Shown here one piece after another: positions 16,180 to 25,097 of a DNA stretch of 42,585 nucleotides; positions within the stretch are counted from its first letter, which is position 1, and every line of letters starts with the position of its first letter. The notes under the pieces are model-generated. The model ran no database searches, was not told where the DNA came from, and worked only from the letters and a program-made list of their open reading frames with translations. The stretch is taken from the NCBI GenBank assembly GCA_002841515.1, contig PGZW01000002.1, forward strand, positions 1-42,585. Direction: 5' to 3'. The position numbers and the translations under genes are program-made. Source of the stretch: Firmicutes bacterium HGW-Firmicutes-19 (GTDB lineage: Bacteria; Bacillota_I; Bacilli_A; Erysipelotrichales; Erysipelotrichaceae).

Positions 16180-17886
16180 TTACTCCGTATCGTAATATTC
16201 ATCAAATTCATCAAAGTCAATTTCGTCTTCGATCCAAGTCTTCTTCGCTTCTTCTTCTTCCAAGCGACGGATTTCATCCAACTCTTCCTCTGAATACGTC
16301 GGTTTGATATCGTAATCCTTTGTCTTCAGTAACTCAGCCACATTGATACGGGCTTCTGTTTCTTCTTTTTTCTTTTTACGGAAATCGTCTTTCTTCTTCT
16401 CCACAGTCTTAGGTGCAGAAGCCAGCTTCTCAAAACGCGATACGTAATCCTTGCGTTCCTTGATTTCGCGCTTGACGCGTTTTTCCGGCTCTTTCTTCTC
16501 GACTGGCTTTTCGACTGGCTTTTCAACCGGTTTTTCAATTACAGGTTCAGAAGGTTTGACTTCTTCAACCACCGGCTCGACTACGACTGGCTTGGTCTCA
16601 ACGATTTCGACGACTTTGGCAGCAGCTTCCCTTGCGGCAAACTCTTCGGCTTCACGGGCGAATCTGGCGGCTTCGTTTTGAGCAAAGCGGATTGCTTCCT
16701 GTTCTGCTTGTTTCGCAGCGATATCTGCCAAGCGTGCATTTTCGGCTGCAGTGGCATCATCCAGTGCCTTTTGACGTTTCTCAGCTTCTTTGACTTTCAG
16801 TTCTTCCAGATAGTCATTGAAACGGCCTTGCCAATCGACATTTTTCTCTTCAACATCAGTTTTTGACTTGATATCGATTTTCAACCCGGTCAAGCGTACG
16901 GCTAAACGGGCATTTTTCCCTTTTTTACCAATGGCCAAGGACGACTGATTGTCATCCACGACTACCATCAGACCACGTTTTTCCTCTGTCGGGAAAACAG
17001 CGAGTATCTGCGCCGGTGACAGAGCATTTTTGATAAGCTCCGGAATATTTTCACTCCACTCAAAGATATCGATTTTTTCCCCTTTGAGCTCCTCAATGAC
17101 GACTTGAACTCTTTGTCCGCGCGGACCGATGCAAGCACCGATCGGATCGACATCACTGCGCTTAGAAGAAACGGCAATTTTGGTGCGTTCTCCAGGTTCA
17201 CGGGCGATCGCTTTGATTTCGACGATACCCTGATAAATTTCTGGTACTTCACGCTCAAACAAACGTTTGACCAGTTTTGCATCCGCACGGGATACTAAAA
17301 CCTGGGCACCTTTGGTTTCACGGTTGACCTCAGTGATCACGACACGCATCTTTTGACCTTCAACATATCGCTCGTTAGGCATTTGGGCTGCTTTTGGCAT
17401 CATAGCCAGCGTTTTCCCTAAGTTTACAACGATAAACTTTTCTTCGACTGATTCGATCTGACCGATAACCATTTCATCCAGTTTATCAATATACTCCTGA
17501 TAAATCGAAAATTTCTCAGCTTCACGGATTTTTTGCTTCATGACGTTCTTTGCCAATAAAGCAGCAGCACGACCCAGATCATCAATACTGACTTTTTCTT
17601 CATACAAATCACCGATGACCAAATCTGCATTGCGGCGGTTGGCCATTTCAAGTGAGACTTCAAGCTCATCGTCTTCCACGGTTTCAACCACGGTATACTG
17701 TTGGTAAACATTGACATCACCGGTCTTCTCATCAATATCAACACGTACCAAAGCATCCGGTATTTCAATGTGTTTACGGTATGCTTTTGCTAATGCGTCT
17801 TGAAGCGCTGACAAAATGATCTCTTTGGAAATGTTGCGTTCGCTTTCGATTGCCTTAACAGCAATCAATAACTCTTTTACGTTCAT
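16180..17886 (-). CDS. nusA: Transcription termination/antitermination factor NusA with long disordered C-terminal extension
   Basis: MNVKELLIAVKAIESERNISKEIILSALQDALAKAYRKH; S1 and KH regions (DPIGACIGPRGQRVQVVIEELKGEKIDIFEW); C-terminal Ala/Glu/Lys/Pro-rich tail. ORF track start 17910 is upstream of the likely Met. Confidence 0.97.
   Translation of the reverse strand: MNVKELLIAVKAIESERNISKEIILSALQDALAKAYRKHIEIPDALVRVDIDEKTGDVNVYQQYTVVETVEDDELEVSLEMANRRNADLVIGDLYEEKVSIDDLGRAAALLAKNVMKQKIREAEKFSIYQEYIDKLDEMVIGQIESVEEKFIVVNLGKTLAMMPKAAQMPNERYVEGQKMRVVITEVNRETKGAQVLVSRADAKLVKRLFEREVPEIYQGIVEIKAIAREPGERTKIAVSSKRSDVDPIGACIGPRGQRVQVVIEELKGEKIDIFEWSENIPELIKNALSPAQILAVFPTEEKRGLMVVVDDNQSSLAIGKKGKNARLAVRLTGLKIDIKSKTDVEEKNVDWQGRFNDYLEELKVKEAEKRQKALDDATAAENARLADIAAKQAEQEAIRFAQNEAARFAREAEEFAAREAAAKVVEIVETKPVVVEPVVEEVKPSEPVIEKPVEKPVEKPVEKKEPEKRVKREIKERKDYVSRFEKLASAPKTVEKKKDDFRKKKKEETEARINVAELLKTKDYDIKPTYSEEELDEIRRLEEEEAKKTWIEDEIDFDEFDEYYDTE
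16499..16546 (-). repeat. 12-bp in-frame tandem repeat inside nusA encoding EKPV units
   Basis: + strand tcgactggcttt x2, tcaaccggtttt, then degenerate tcaattacaggt; protein EKPVEKPVEKPV. Confidence 0.85.
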
Positions 17887-17899
17887 CTGTACTCCTTCA

Positions 17900-18367
17900 T
17901 TACAAAGCAACCGCTAAGCGAATAAGCGTAATGTTGCTTTTTTCTACTGTAATTTTTACTTTTCTCTGTTTGTCGCGATAAGCGACGATAAGGACACCGT
18001 CTTCAAAACTCAGTAATTCTCCGCTGACTTCCATCTTCTTGTCGACCGGCTTGTCAAAACGGACAAAAACATTCGCGCCAATGACCGCCGAGATTTCCGC
18101 ATCGCTGCGCAACTCCCGCTCAGCTCCGGCGGAACATACTTCCAAGTAGTATTCAAAGGATATTTCATCACCTTTATCCAGTGCATCTGAAATATCATTG
18201 GACACTGACTGACAAGTATCTAGGTCCATTGATCCGTCACTTCGCATGATGGCTACCTGTAAAATACGCATTTTCCCTTCATTGATCCATTTGCACTCAT
18301 AACACAATACTTCGTGCTTCGTCAAAATGGGATCAATCAGGGATTTGATGGACGAAATTGAAGACAT
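17900..18367 (-). CDS. rimP: Ribosome maturation factor RimP
   Basis: 155 aa; CQSVSNDISDALDKGDEISFEYYLEVCSAGAERELR; upstream of nusA. Confidence 0.94.
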   Translation of the reverse strand: MSSISSIKSLIDPILTKHEVLCYECKWINEGKMRILQVAIMRSDGSMDLDTCQSVSNDISDALDKGDEISFEYYLEVCSAGAERELRSDAEISAVIGANVFVRFDKPVDKKMEVSGELLSFEDGVLIVAYRDKQRKVKITVEKSNITLIRLAVAL

Positions 18368-18391
18368 AGTACCTCCTTAAACAAACACGAA

Positions 18392-18413
18392 GGAGTGGTC
18401 TTAGCCACTCCTA
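18392..18413 (-). promoter_or_regulatory. Perfect 8-bp hairpin in the rimP-nusA operon leader
   Basis: Minus strand AGGAGTGG-ctaaga-CCACTCCT. Confidence 0.7.
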
Positions 18414-18426
18414 GTTTACTTCGCAT

Positions 18427-18454
18427 GTATATTTTACTACAAGAAACGGTCAAA
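18427..18454 (-). promoter_or_regulatory. Putative promoter of the rimP-nusA-ylxR-ylxQ-infB-rbfA operon
   Basis: Minus strand TTGACC (18454-18449), 16-bp spacer, TATACA (18432-18427). Confidence 0.55.
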
Positions 18455-18470
18455 TGCAAGAAATAGAACA

Positions 18471-21400
18471 CTAAAACAGTGATAACTGATTCTCGTCCTG
18501 CAAGTCATCCAATACACCCATGATCTCCATCTTGCGTATTTGTGTGCCGTTGATTTGTGTACGGCTCTGCAGGTCTTCCTTTGACAAGAAGAAACACTTT
18601 TCACGCGCTTCAACGATCGAGCGGGCAACGTTTTCACCCAATCCATCCAAAACCTTAAACGGTGGAATTAAAATACGGGAATCCTTGGGGTGAATCATAA
18701 ATTCATCCGCCTGTGACAAACGAAGATCGATATTGTCGAAGCGGTATCCGCGTAAAGTCATCTCCAATGCAACTTCCAAGGTGTTATATAATTCCTTTTC
18801 TTTGTTGGTGACTTGAAATTTCGTGCTGTTGTCACGTAAACGTTTGTCGATGTCGGTCAAACGTGCCATGATTGCCTGACTTCCCTTGCGCATCACATCA
18901 ATATCATAAGCATTACAACGCAACGTAAAGTAAGAGACATAATAGGCCAACGGATGATAAACCTTAAACCACGCGACCCTTACGGCCATGATTACATACG
19001 CAACGGCATGCGCCTTAGGAAACATATACTTGATTCGCTTACAGGAATCGATGTACCATGGATCGATTTTATGCTGAAGCATCAACTCTTCCCATTCAAC
19101 TTTGAGCCCTTTGCCCTTTCGGACAGACTCCATGATATCAAATGCCTGCTTCGGCTTAAGTCCTTTGTGAATCAGATACACCATGATATCATCCCGGCAT
19201 CCGATGACATCTGAAAGGTGATAACCGTTTAAAATGAGATCTTTGGCATTGTTTAACCAGACATCGGTTCCGTGCGATAATCCTGAGATACGCACCAAAT
19301 CCGAAAAAGTCTGAGGTTTGGTGATTTTCAGGATCTCTCTGACAAATGAGGTTCCAAATTCCGGCAGTCCTACCGCTCCATTGGACTCCGTGTAACTGCG
19401 ACTGTCAATATTAAGCGTCGATAAGTCCGAAAACACCGAAATCACCTTGGGATCATTCATCGGTATCGTTTTGGGATCGATGCCGGTAACTTTTTCAAGA
19501 AGCTTGATCGCGGTCGGATCAACATGTCCCAAAATATCGAGTTTTAATAAATTATCATGCAAATCATTGTAATCAAAGTGCGTTGTCTTCCAGTCAGAAG
19601 TCGGATTGTTGGCCGGATATTGGACCGGCGTAAACTGATGTACATCCACTTCACGCGGAATGACAATGATTCCGCCGGGATGTTGACCGGTCGTACGCTT
19701 GACACCTTCACAACCACTCGCCAAACGAATCCTCTGTGCCTGACGCATATTGGTATCTATGCCCTTCTCCTCGCAATAACCGCTGACGTATCCAAAAGCG
19801 GTTTTCTGTGCTACGGTTCCAATCGTTCCGGCACGATATACATTTTCCTCGCCAAACAAAACTTTGGTATAAGCATGGGCTTTTTCCTGATAATCGCCTG
19901 AAAAGTTCAAATCGATATCCGGAACTTTATCGCCTTCAAATCCCAAAAAAGTCTCAAAAGGTATATCCTGGCCATCACCCTGCATCAAAGTTGCACAATG
20001 AGGACAAAATTTATCCGGCAAATCGTATCCGCTGCTTACTTTACCATCAAAAAAGAATTCACTGTAACTGCACTGTGGACAACTGTAATGAGGAGGCAAT
20101 GGATTTACCTCGGTGATTTGTGCCATCGTTGCTACCAGCGATGAACCGACCGAACCACGGGATCCGACCAGATAGCCGTCCTCAAGCGATTTTTTTACTA
20201 ACAGATGCGCAATGTAATAAATGACACCGAACCCATTGGAAATAATCGCCGTAAGTTCTTTGGCTAGCCGTTCTTCCACCGGCTTGGGCAATATTTTTCC
20301 ATATTGTCTATATGCATTTTTATAACAAACTTCACTCAGCTTGGCATCGGCACCTTCGATCGAGGGAGTATATAGTCCTTTTTGAATCGGATAAACTTCA
20401 TCGACTTGTTCAAGCATCGACCGAGTGTTTTCGACGACGATTTTAAAGGCCGTCTTATCATCCAAAAAGCTAAAAGCTTCCAACATTTCTTCTGTCGTTT
20501 TTAAGTGCTGATCGGGAGAAGTAGAATTCATGCGACGTTGCGCATTGTATATGTATAACGGATGACGAACGCCACCGATTCCTTGGGCTTGAATGTAGAT
20601 TTCCCTAAATTGCTTTTGTTCAGGATTTGCATAATGAACATCCCCGGTAGCTAATATAGGAATGTGGAGTTGCTTTGCGGTATGAATGATATCGTTTAAG
20701 ATGGTGATCAGTCTTTTTCTCGATGATATGGAATGTTGATCAATCAGCGGCTGATAATTCGCCGGAGGTTGAACCTCGATATAATCATAAAACTTCATCG
20801 CCCTTACCAGTTCTTGATGACTTTGATTTGCGGCGATTTCAAAGATTTCACCGTTATAGCAGCTTGACCCGATCAGTAAATTGCTTCTGCGCTGTATGAT
20901 TTCATCGCGGATGATTCGTGGTTCTGCCATAAACTCATCTTCTTCTTTTTTGCTGTTTGCTTTACCGAAAAAAGCCAGATAGTCGGTATGAGAAAGTGTG
21001 ACAAGTTCAAACAGGCTTTTCAATCCAACCTGATTTTTGGCAATGACATTGACATGATTCTTCATAACGCTTTTAAATACATCCGAATCCTGTACGTTTT
21101 GTAAATCTTCAACCGTTTTGCAGTTTTTGTCTCTGGCATCCTTCAAAAGATTGACGACGACCATCCCGGCGATTTCGGCATCATAATCCGCTCGGTGAGC
21201 AACTTCTTCATCGTAAGGAATTGCGTAATAACGGGCAACTTTTCCCAGTTTAAACGCCTTACGATCTTTAATGAGTGCACGGGCACCATCCAGCGTATCA
21301 ATGACCGTGTTTGACAAGATCGCTTTATTTTGACGTTTCAGATTTTCATTGATAAAACGGATGTCAAAACCCGCATTATGGGCAACCAGTACATGATCGC

Positions 21401-22817
21401 CAAAGAATTCCAGTATTTTCGGCATCAGAAGATCGATGGTCAAAGCATTTTCGACATGTTCCTGACGGATATTTGTTTTTTCACTGATGAACTGCGGTAT
21501 TTCAACCGAAGGTTTTACAAAAAACTGCAAACGGTCGATCACCTCGCCGTATCGTATTTTTACTGCCCCAAACTCAATGATTTCATCATAGCGACAGGAT
21601 AAACCGGTCGTTTCAAGGTCAAAGGCAACGATTGTCATTTCTTCAAGGATTTGACCCTTGGGCTGATAAACGATTTTCAGCAGCGGATCGACCATATTCA
21701 TCTCAACACCGTAAATCATTTTAAACGGTTGATTCGGATGCTGTTTCTTTAATCTGGCGACCGTATATTGCGCTTTCGGAAAAGACTGAACGACCATGTG
21801 ATCAGTAATCGCCAATCCGCCATGACCAAGTGCAAAGGCCGTTTCAACCAACTCCTCAATATCACAGACACCATCCATTTCAGACATTTTTGAATGAGCA
21901 TGCCATTCCACCCGTTTAAAAACGGCTTCATCACATCTTGAAACAGGTTTTTCTGAATATGTGATATCATCCGATAATAAAACGACATCTTTGGCATACT
22001 GATCATACGTCGAGCGTCCTTTGACGACGATGACATCACCAATCGACAATTTCTTGAACTCTTCCTTGTCTTCAGGTTTACGGGCATAGCGCTTAACAGA
22101 GATTGAATCCGTATCATCCGAAATATAAATCAGCTGCATCATCTGATCGCCACCCATAAAGTCGCGGTTTTCAACTTGAAAAACCGTACCTTCAACGGAA
22201 ATATCATTGATGTTTTCCTGTATGTCTTTGATTTTGATCAACGTGTAACTGCGTTTTTTACGCCGGAATTCTTTAAATTCCTTTTTAACCTCCACAGGTT
22301 TTGCTATTGATGCAGGCATATCGACTTCGATCGAGTTACCGTTTCGTTCAATGATTTTGCTTCTGATGGGCAAGTGGATACCGCACTGTGTTAAAAATGT
22401 ATTCAAATCGGGCAATAATCGGTCAATGTCACTCTTTTGATGAGCCAGCGGGCATAAACATTCGATTTCAGAATCAACCAGATTTAAATAGGTATCATTG
22501 AGGATCCGCCCGTTGGGAATGTATCCGGAGTAGTAGCGGACATACTGCTCGACTTCCTTAATTTCAATTTTCGAAGGGTCGCAGACAATTTGTAATTCAA
22601 CATTTGAATGAGTTAACTTTATGAGTCCGTCTTGAATTTTTTTCCATGTCAAAAAAGGCAACGGATGATCATTCTTCAACGTGATCCGCAAAATCTTGCG
22701 GTTGACGATGAATGCAGGCCGTTCCATTACTGCATTTTTAACCAGCTGTTTTTCTTCAACGGTTAATCCGATTTGTTCTACTACTTTATTAAACTGCAAT
22801 GTTTGCAACTGATTCAC
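18471..22817 (-). CDS. polC: DNA polymerase III PolC-type alpha subunit
   Basis: 1448 aa; PHP domain (EWHAHSKMSEMDGVCDIEELVETAFALGHGGLAITDH) split by a DnaQ-like exonuclease (IVAFDLETTGLSCRYDEIIEFGAV); GSRGSVGSSLVATMAQITEVNPL; ISGLSHGTDVW. Confidence 0.98.
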   Translation of the reverse strand: MNQLQTLQFNKVVEQIGLTVEEKQLVKNAVMERPAFIVNRKILRITLKNDHPLPFLTWKKIQDGLIKLTHSNVELQIVCDPSKIEIKEVEQYVRYYSGYIPNGRILNDTYLNLVDSEIECLCPLAHQKSDIDRLLPDLNTFLTQCGIHLPIRSKIIERNGNSIEVDMPASIAKPVEVKKEFKEFRRKKRSYTLIKIKDIQENINDISVEGTVFQVENRDFMGGDQMMQLIYISDDTDSISVKRYARKPEDKEEFKKLSIGDVIVVKGRSTYDQYAKDVVLLSDDITYSEKPVSRCDEAVFKRVEWHAHSKMSEMDGVCDIEELVETAFALGHGGLAITDHMVVQSFPKAQYTVARLKKQHPNQPFKMIYGVEMNMVDPLLKIVYQPKGQILEEMTIVAFDLETTGLSCRYDEIIEFGAVKIRYGEVIDRLQFFVKPSVEIPQFISEKTNIRQEHVENALTIDLLMPKILEFFGDHVLVAHNAGFDIRFINENLKRQNKAILSNTVIDTLDGARALIKDRKAFKLGKVARYYAIPYDEEVAHRADYDAEIAGMVVVNLLKDARDKNCKTVEDLQNVQDSDVFKSVMKNHVNVIAKNQVGLKSLFELVTLSHTDYLAFFGKANSKKEEDEFMAEPRIIRDEIIQRRSNLLIGSSCYNGEIFEIAANQSHQELVRAMKFYDYIEVQPPANYQPLIDQHSISSRKRLITILNDIIHTAKQLHIPILATGDVHYANPEQKQFREIYIQAQGIGGVRHPLYIYNAQRRMNSTSPDQHLKTTEEMLEAFSFLDDKTAFKIVVENTRSMLEQVDEVYPIQKGLYTPSIEGADAKLSEVCYKNAYRQYGKILPKPVEERLAKELTAIISNGFGVIYYIAHLLVKKSLEDGYLVGSRGSVGSSLVATMAQITEVNPLPPHYSCPQCSYSEFFFDGKVSSGYDLPDKFCPHCATLMQGDGQDIPFETFLGFEGDKVPDIDLNFSGDYQEKAHAYTKVLFGEENVYRAGTIGTVAQKTAFGYVSGYCEEKGIDTNMRQAQRIRLASGCEGVKRTTGQHPGGIIVIPREVDVHQFTPVQYPANNPTSDWKTTHFDYNDLHDNLLKLDILGHVDPTAIKLLEKVTGIDPKTIPMNDPKVISVFSDLSTLNIDSRSYTESNGAVGLPEFGTSFVREILKITKPQTFSDLVRISGLSHGTDVWLNNAKDLILNGYHLSDVIGCRDDIMVYLIHKGLKPKQAFDIMESVRKGKGLKVEWEELMLQHKIDPWYIDSCKRIKYMFPKAHAVAYVIMAVRVAWFKVYHPLAYYVSYFTLRCNAYDIDVMRKGSQAIMARLTDIDKRLRDNSTKFQVTNKEKELYNTLEVALEMTLRGYRFDNIDLRLSQADEFMIHPKDSRILIPPFKVLDGLGENVARSIVEAREKCFFLSKEDLQSRTQINGTQIRKMEIMGVLDDLQDENQLSLF

Positions 22818-22870
22818 ATCCTTTAGACATTATCATATCATTTTTTTTCCTATTTTACAGTCTTGACAAG

Positions 22871-22891
22871 AAAAAGCCGGTACTAACCGGC
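22871..22891 (-). terminator. Intrinsic terminator of nfnB with stop codon in the loop
   Basis: Minus strand GCCGGT-TAGT-ACCGGC-TTTTT; TAG stop (22885-22883) lies in the loop. Confidence 0.85.
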
Positions 22892-24259
22892 ATGTTCTTT
22901 CGTGAAATATTCAATAATGGACGCCGCTGCTTTTTTACCGGCTCCCAACGCTTCGATGACTGTAGCCGCACCGGTAACAGCATCGCCTCCGGCATAAACG
23001 TGGTCGATCGATGTTTGCTGATTCAGATCAACATTGATGGTTCCCCATTTCCCGGTTTTGAGTTCTTTGGTACTGCGTATCAAAATCGGATTCGGTGATG
23101 TCCCGATCGCGACGATGACCGTATCGGTCTCTAACTCAAAAGGTGCTTCGCTGGTCGGTACGACTTTACACCGCCCATCCGCTCCCGGTTCTGTCAGTTG
23201 CATGCGTTGACACAAGATCGAAGTAACCCTTCCCTGCGCATCTGCCACGATTTTTAACGGAGCCGCCAGCAATTCGAATTCGACTTTTTCTTCCATCGCA
23301 TGTTCGACTTCTTCTTGACGGGCAGGCAGTTCATTGAGTGAACGTCTGTAGACGATCGTTGTCTGATAGCCAAGACGTTTTGCACATCTTGCCGCATCCA
23401 TTGCGACATTACCGCCGCCAACGACCACGACCCGCTTGCCGGTAAGAAGTGGTGTATCATAAGTGGGTTGTCCGGCCTTCATAAAGTTGACACGCGTAAG
23501 AAATTCATTGGCAGAAAACACACCGATGGAACCTTCCCCTTCAATGTTCATAAACGTCGGCAATCCGGCGCCGGTTCCAAGAAAAACCGCTTTATAACCC
23601 ATCTCAAAGAGTTCTGCACATTCAATAGTTCTTCCAATGACGACATTACACTCAAATTCAACACCCAGTTGGCGTAATACATCGATTTCCTTATCGACGG
23701 TCGCTTTCGGCAAACGGAATTCCGGAATACCGTAGCGCAACACCCCACCGACATCATGCCAAGCTTCAAATACAGTGACTGCATATCCCGCCTTTGCGCA
23801 ATCATAGGCACATGCCAGTCCGGAAGGCCCGCTACCGACAACGGCAACTTTCTTGCTTTGATTTAAAGGTTTTACATCGATTCTGAGTTTTGCATGATCA
23901 CCGACATAACGTTCCAAACGACCGATCGCAACTGCCTGATACCGTTTGGTCATAACACAAGTGCTTTCACACTGAACTTCCTGCGGACATACCCGCCCGC
24001 AAATTGAAGGGAAACAATTGGTTTGATGTATGATGCTTAAAGCATCGTCCATACGGTTTTCCTTAACAGCGAGGATGAACTTCGGTATATCAACATTGAC
24101 CGGACAGCTGGCAACACACGGTTTGTGAAGACACTGTAAACAGCGATTGGCTTCATTAATGGCATCTTCGAAAGTGTAACCCAGAGCAACTTCGGAAAAA
24201 TCCTTGTTTCTCACCTCAGCATCGGCTAAGGGCATGGGGGTTTTTAAAGGTTGAATCAT
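22883..24259 (-). CDS. GltD-like FAD/NADPH oxidoreductase; probable NfnB (large subunit of ferredoxin-NAD/NADP transhydrogenase)
   Basis: 458 aa; CLQCLHKPCVASCPVNVDIP Fe-S motifs; AVVGSGPSGLACAYDCAKAGY; directly follows a PyrK/NfnA-like subunit. Confidence 0.85.
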   Translation of the reverse strand: MIQPLKTPMPLADAEVRNKDFSEVALGYTFEDAINEANRCLQCLHKPCVASCPVNVDIPKFILAVKENRMDDALSIIHQTNCFPSICGRVCPQEVQCESTCVMTKRYQAVAIGRLERYVGDHAKLRIDVKPLNQSKKVAVVGSGPSGLACAYDCAKAGYAVTVFEAWHDVGGVLRYGIPEFRLPKATVDKEIDVLRQLGVEFECNVVIGRTIECAELFEMGYKAVFLGTGAGLPTFMNIEGEGSIGVFSANEFLTRVNFMKAGQPTYDTPLLTGKRVVVVGGGNVAMDAARCAKRLGYQTTIVYRRSLNELPARQEEVEHAMEEKVEFELLAAPLKIVADAQGRVTSILCQRMQLTEPGADGRCKVVPTSEAPFELETDTVIVAIGTSPNPILIRSTKELKTGKWGTINVDLNQQTSIDHVYAGGDAVTGAATVIEALGAGKKAAASIIEYFTKEHAG

Positions 24260-25086
24260 TGTTTGTCCTCCTCAAGCAACTTGCACAGATGCTTTTCTTG
24301 TTGAACATAAGCCGAATTTCGTAAAAACAGCTCATCAAAATCAACGAGATGACCGTCAAACTCAGGGCCATCGACACAAGCAAATTTATATTCGTCACCG
24401 ATTTTGACACGGCAACCACCGCACATTCCCGTTCCATCGATCATGATTGGATTTAGACTCACCACGGTTTTGATGTTAAAAGTTCTGGTCACATTGGCAA
24501 CGGCTTTCATCATTAAAAGAGGGCCGATCGCAATCACAAGATCCACATCATTTTCCTTTTCAAGAATTTCTTTCAGCACATCGGTCACAAATCCTTTTCG
24601 ATATGCGGAACCATCATCCGTTGTAAAGTAGGGTTGATCGGCAATCTGTCTGATCTCTTCTTCAAGGATAAAAAGATCCTTATTGCGAAAACCTGCGATA
24701 AAGCTGACTTTGGCCTGCTGTTGTTTCAGTGCTTTGGCATGGGGATATGCGATCGCACATCCGACACCGCCACCGATCACAATGGCATGTTTGATGTTTT
24801 CATGATGTACCGGCATTCCCAGCGGACCGACGATATCACGGACTTCATCTTTTGCATGTAATCGGTTGAGTTTGATCGTGCTGCCGCCAACGACTTGAAA
24901 AATGACTCGTATTGTTCCTGTTGCTTTGTTTGAATCGGCAATCGTCAACGGAAATCGTTCTCCGTGCTCATCCACACGGATCATCACAAAGTGCCCTGCT
25001 TTTGCCTTTGCGGCAATTCTCGGTGCTTCGATCTCCATAGAGACGACTCCAGAATTCAAAATGTCCTTTTTAATTATTCGTGCCAT
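24256..25086 (-). CDS. PyrK/SudB-like FAD/NAD-binding protein; probable NfnA
   Basis: 276 aa; FVMIRVDEHGERFPLTIAD; IVGPLGMPV; GGGVGCAIAYPHAKAL; C-terminal 2Fe-2S cysteines IDGTGMCGGCRVKIGDEYKFACVDGPEFDGH; overlaps nfnB. Confidence 0.85.
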   Translation of the reverse strand: MARIIKKDILNSGVVSMEIEAPRIAAKAKAGHFVMIRVDEHGERFPLTIADSNKATGTIRVIFQVVGGSTIKLNRLHAKDEVRDIVGPLGMPVHHENIKHAIVIGGGVGCAIAYPHAKALKQQQAKVSFIAGFRNKDLFILEEEIRQIADQPYFTTDDGSAYRKGFVTDVLKEILEKENDVDLVIAIGPLLMMKAVANVTRTFNIKTVVSLNPIMIDGTGMCGGCRVKIGDEYKFACVDGPEFDGHLVDFDELFLRNSAYVQQEKHLCKLLEEDKQ

Positions 25087-25097
25087 ACGTTCTCCTT

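Noticed and set aside
16499-16546. Tandem repeats as a possible CRISPR or VNTR outside genes
   Set aside because: Repeats are only 12 bp, contiguous, without spacers and in-frame in nusA; not CRISPR.
19557-20116. Overlapping + strand ORFs within polC
   Set aside because: Antisense shadows of the PolC catalytic region.
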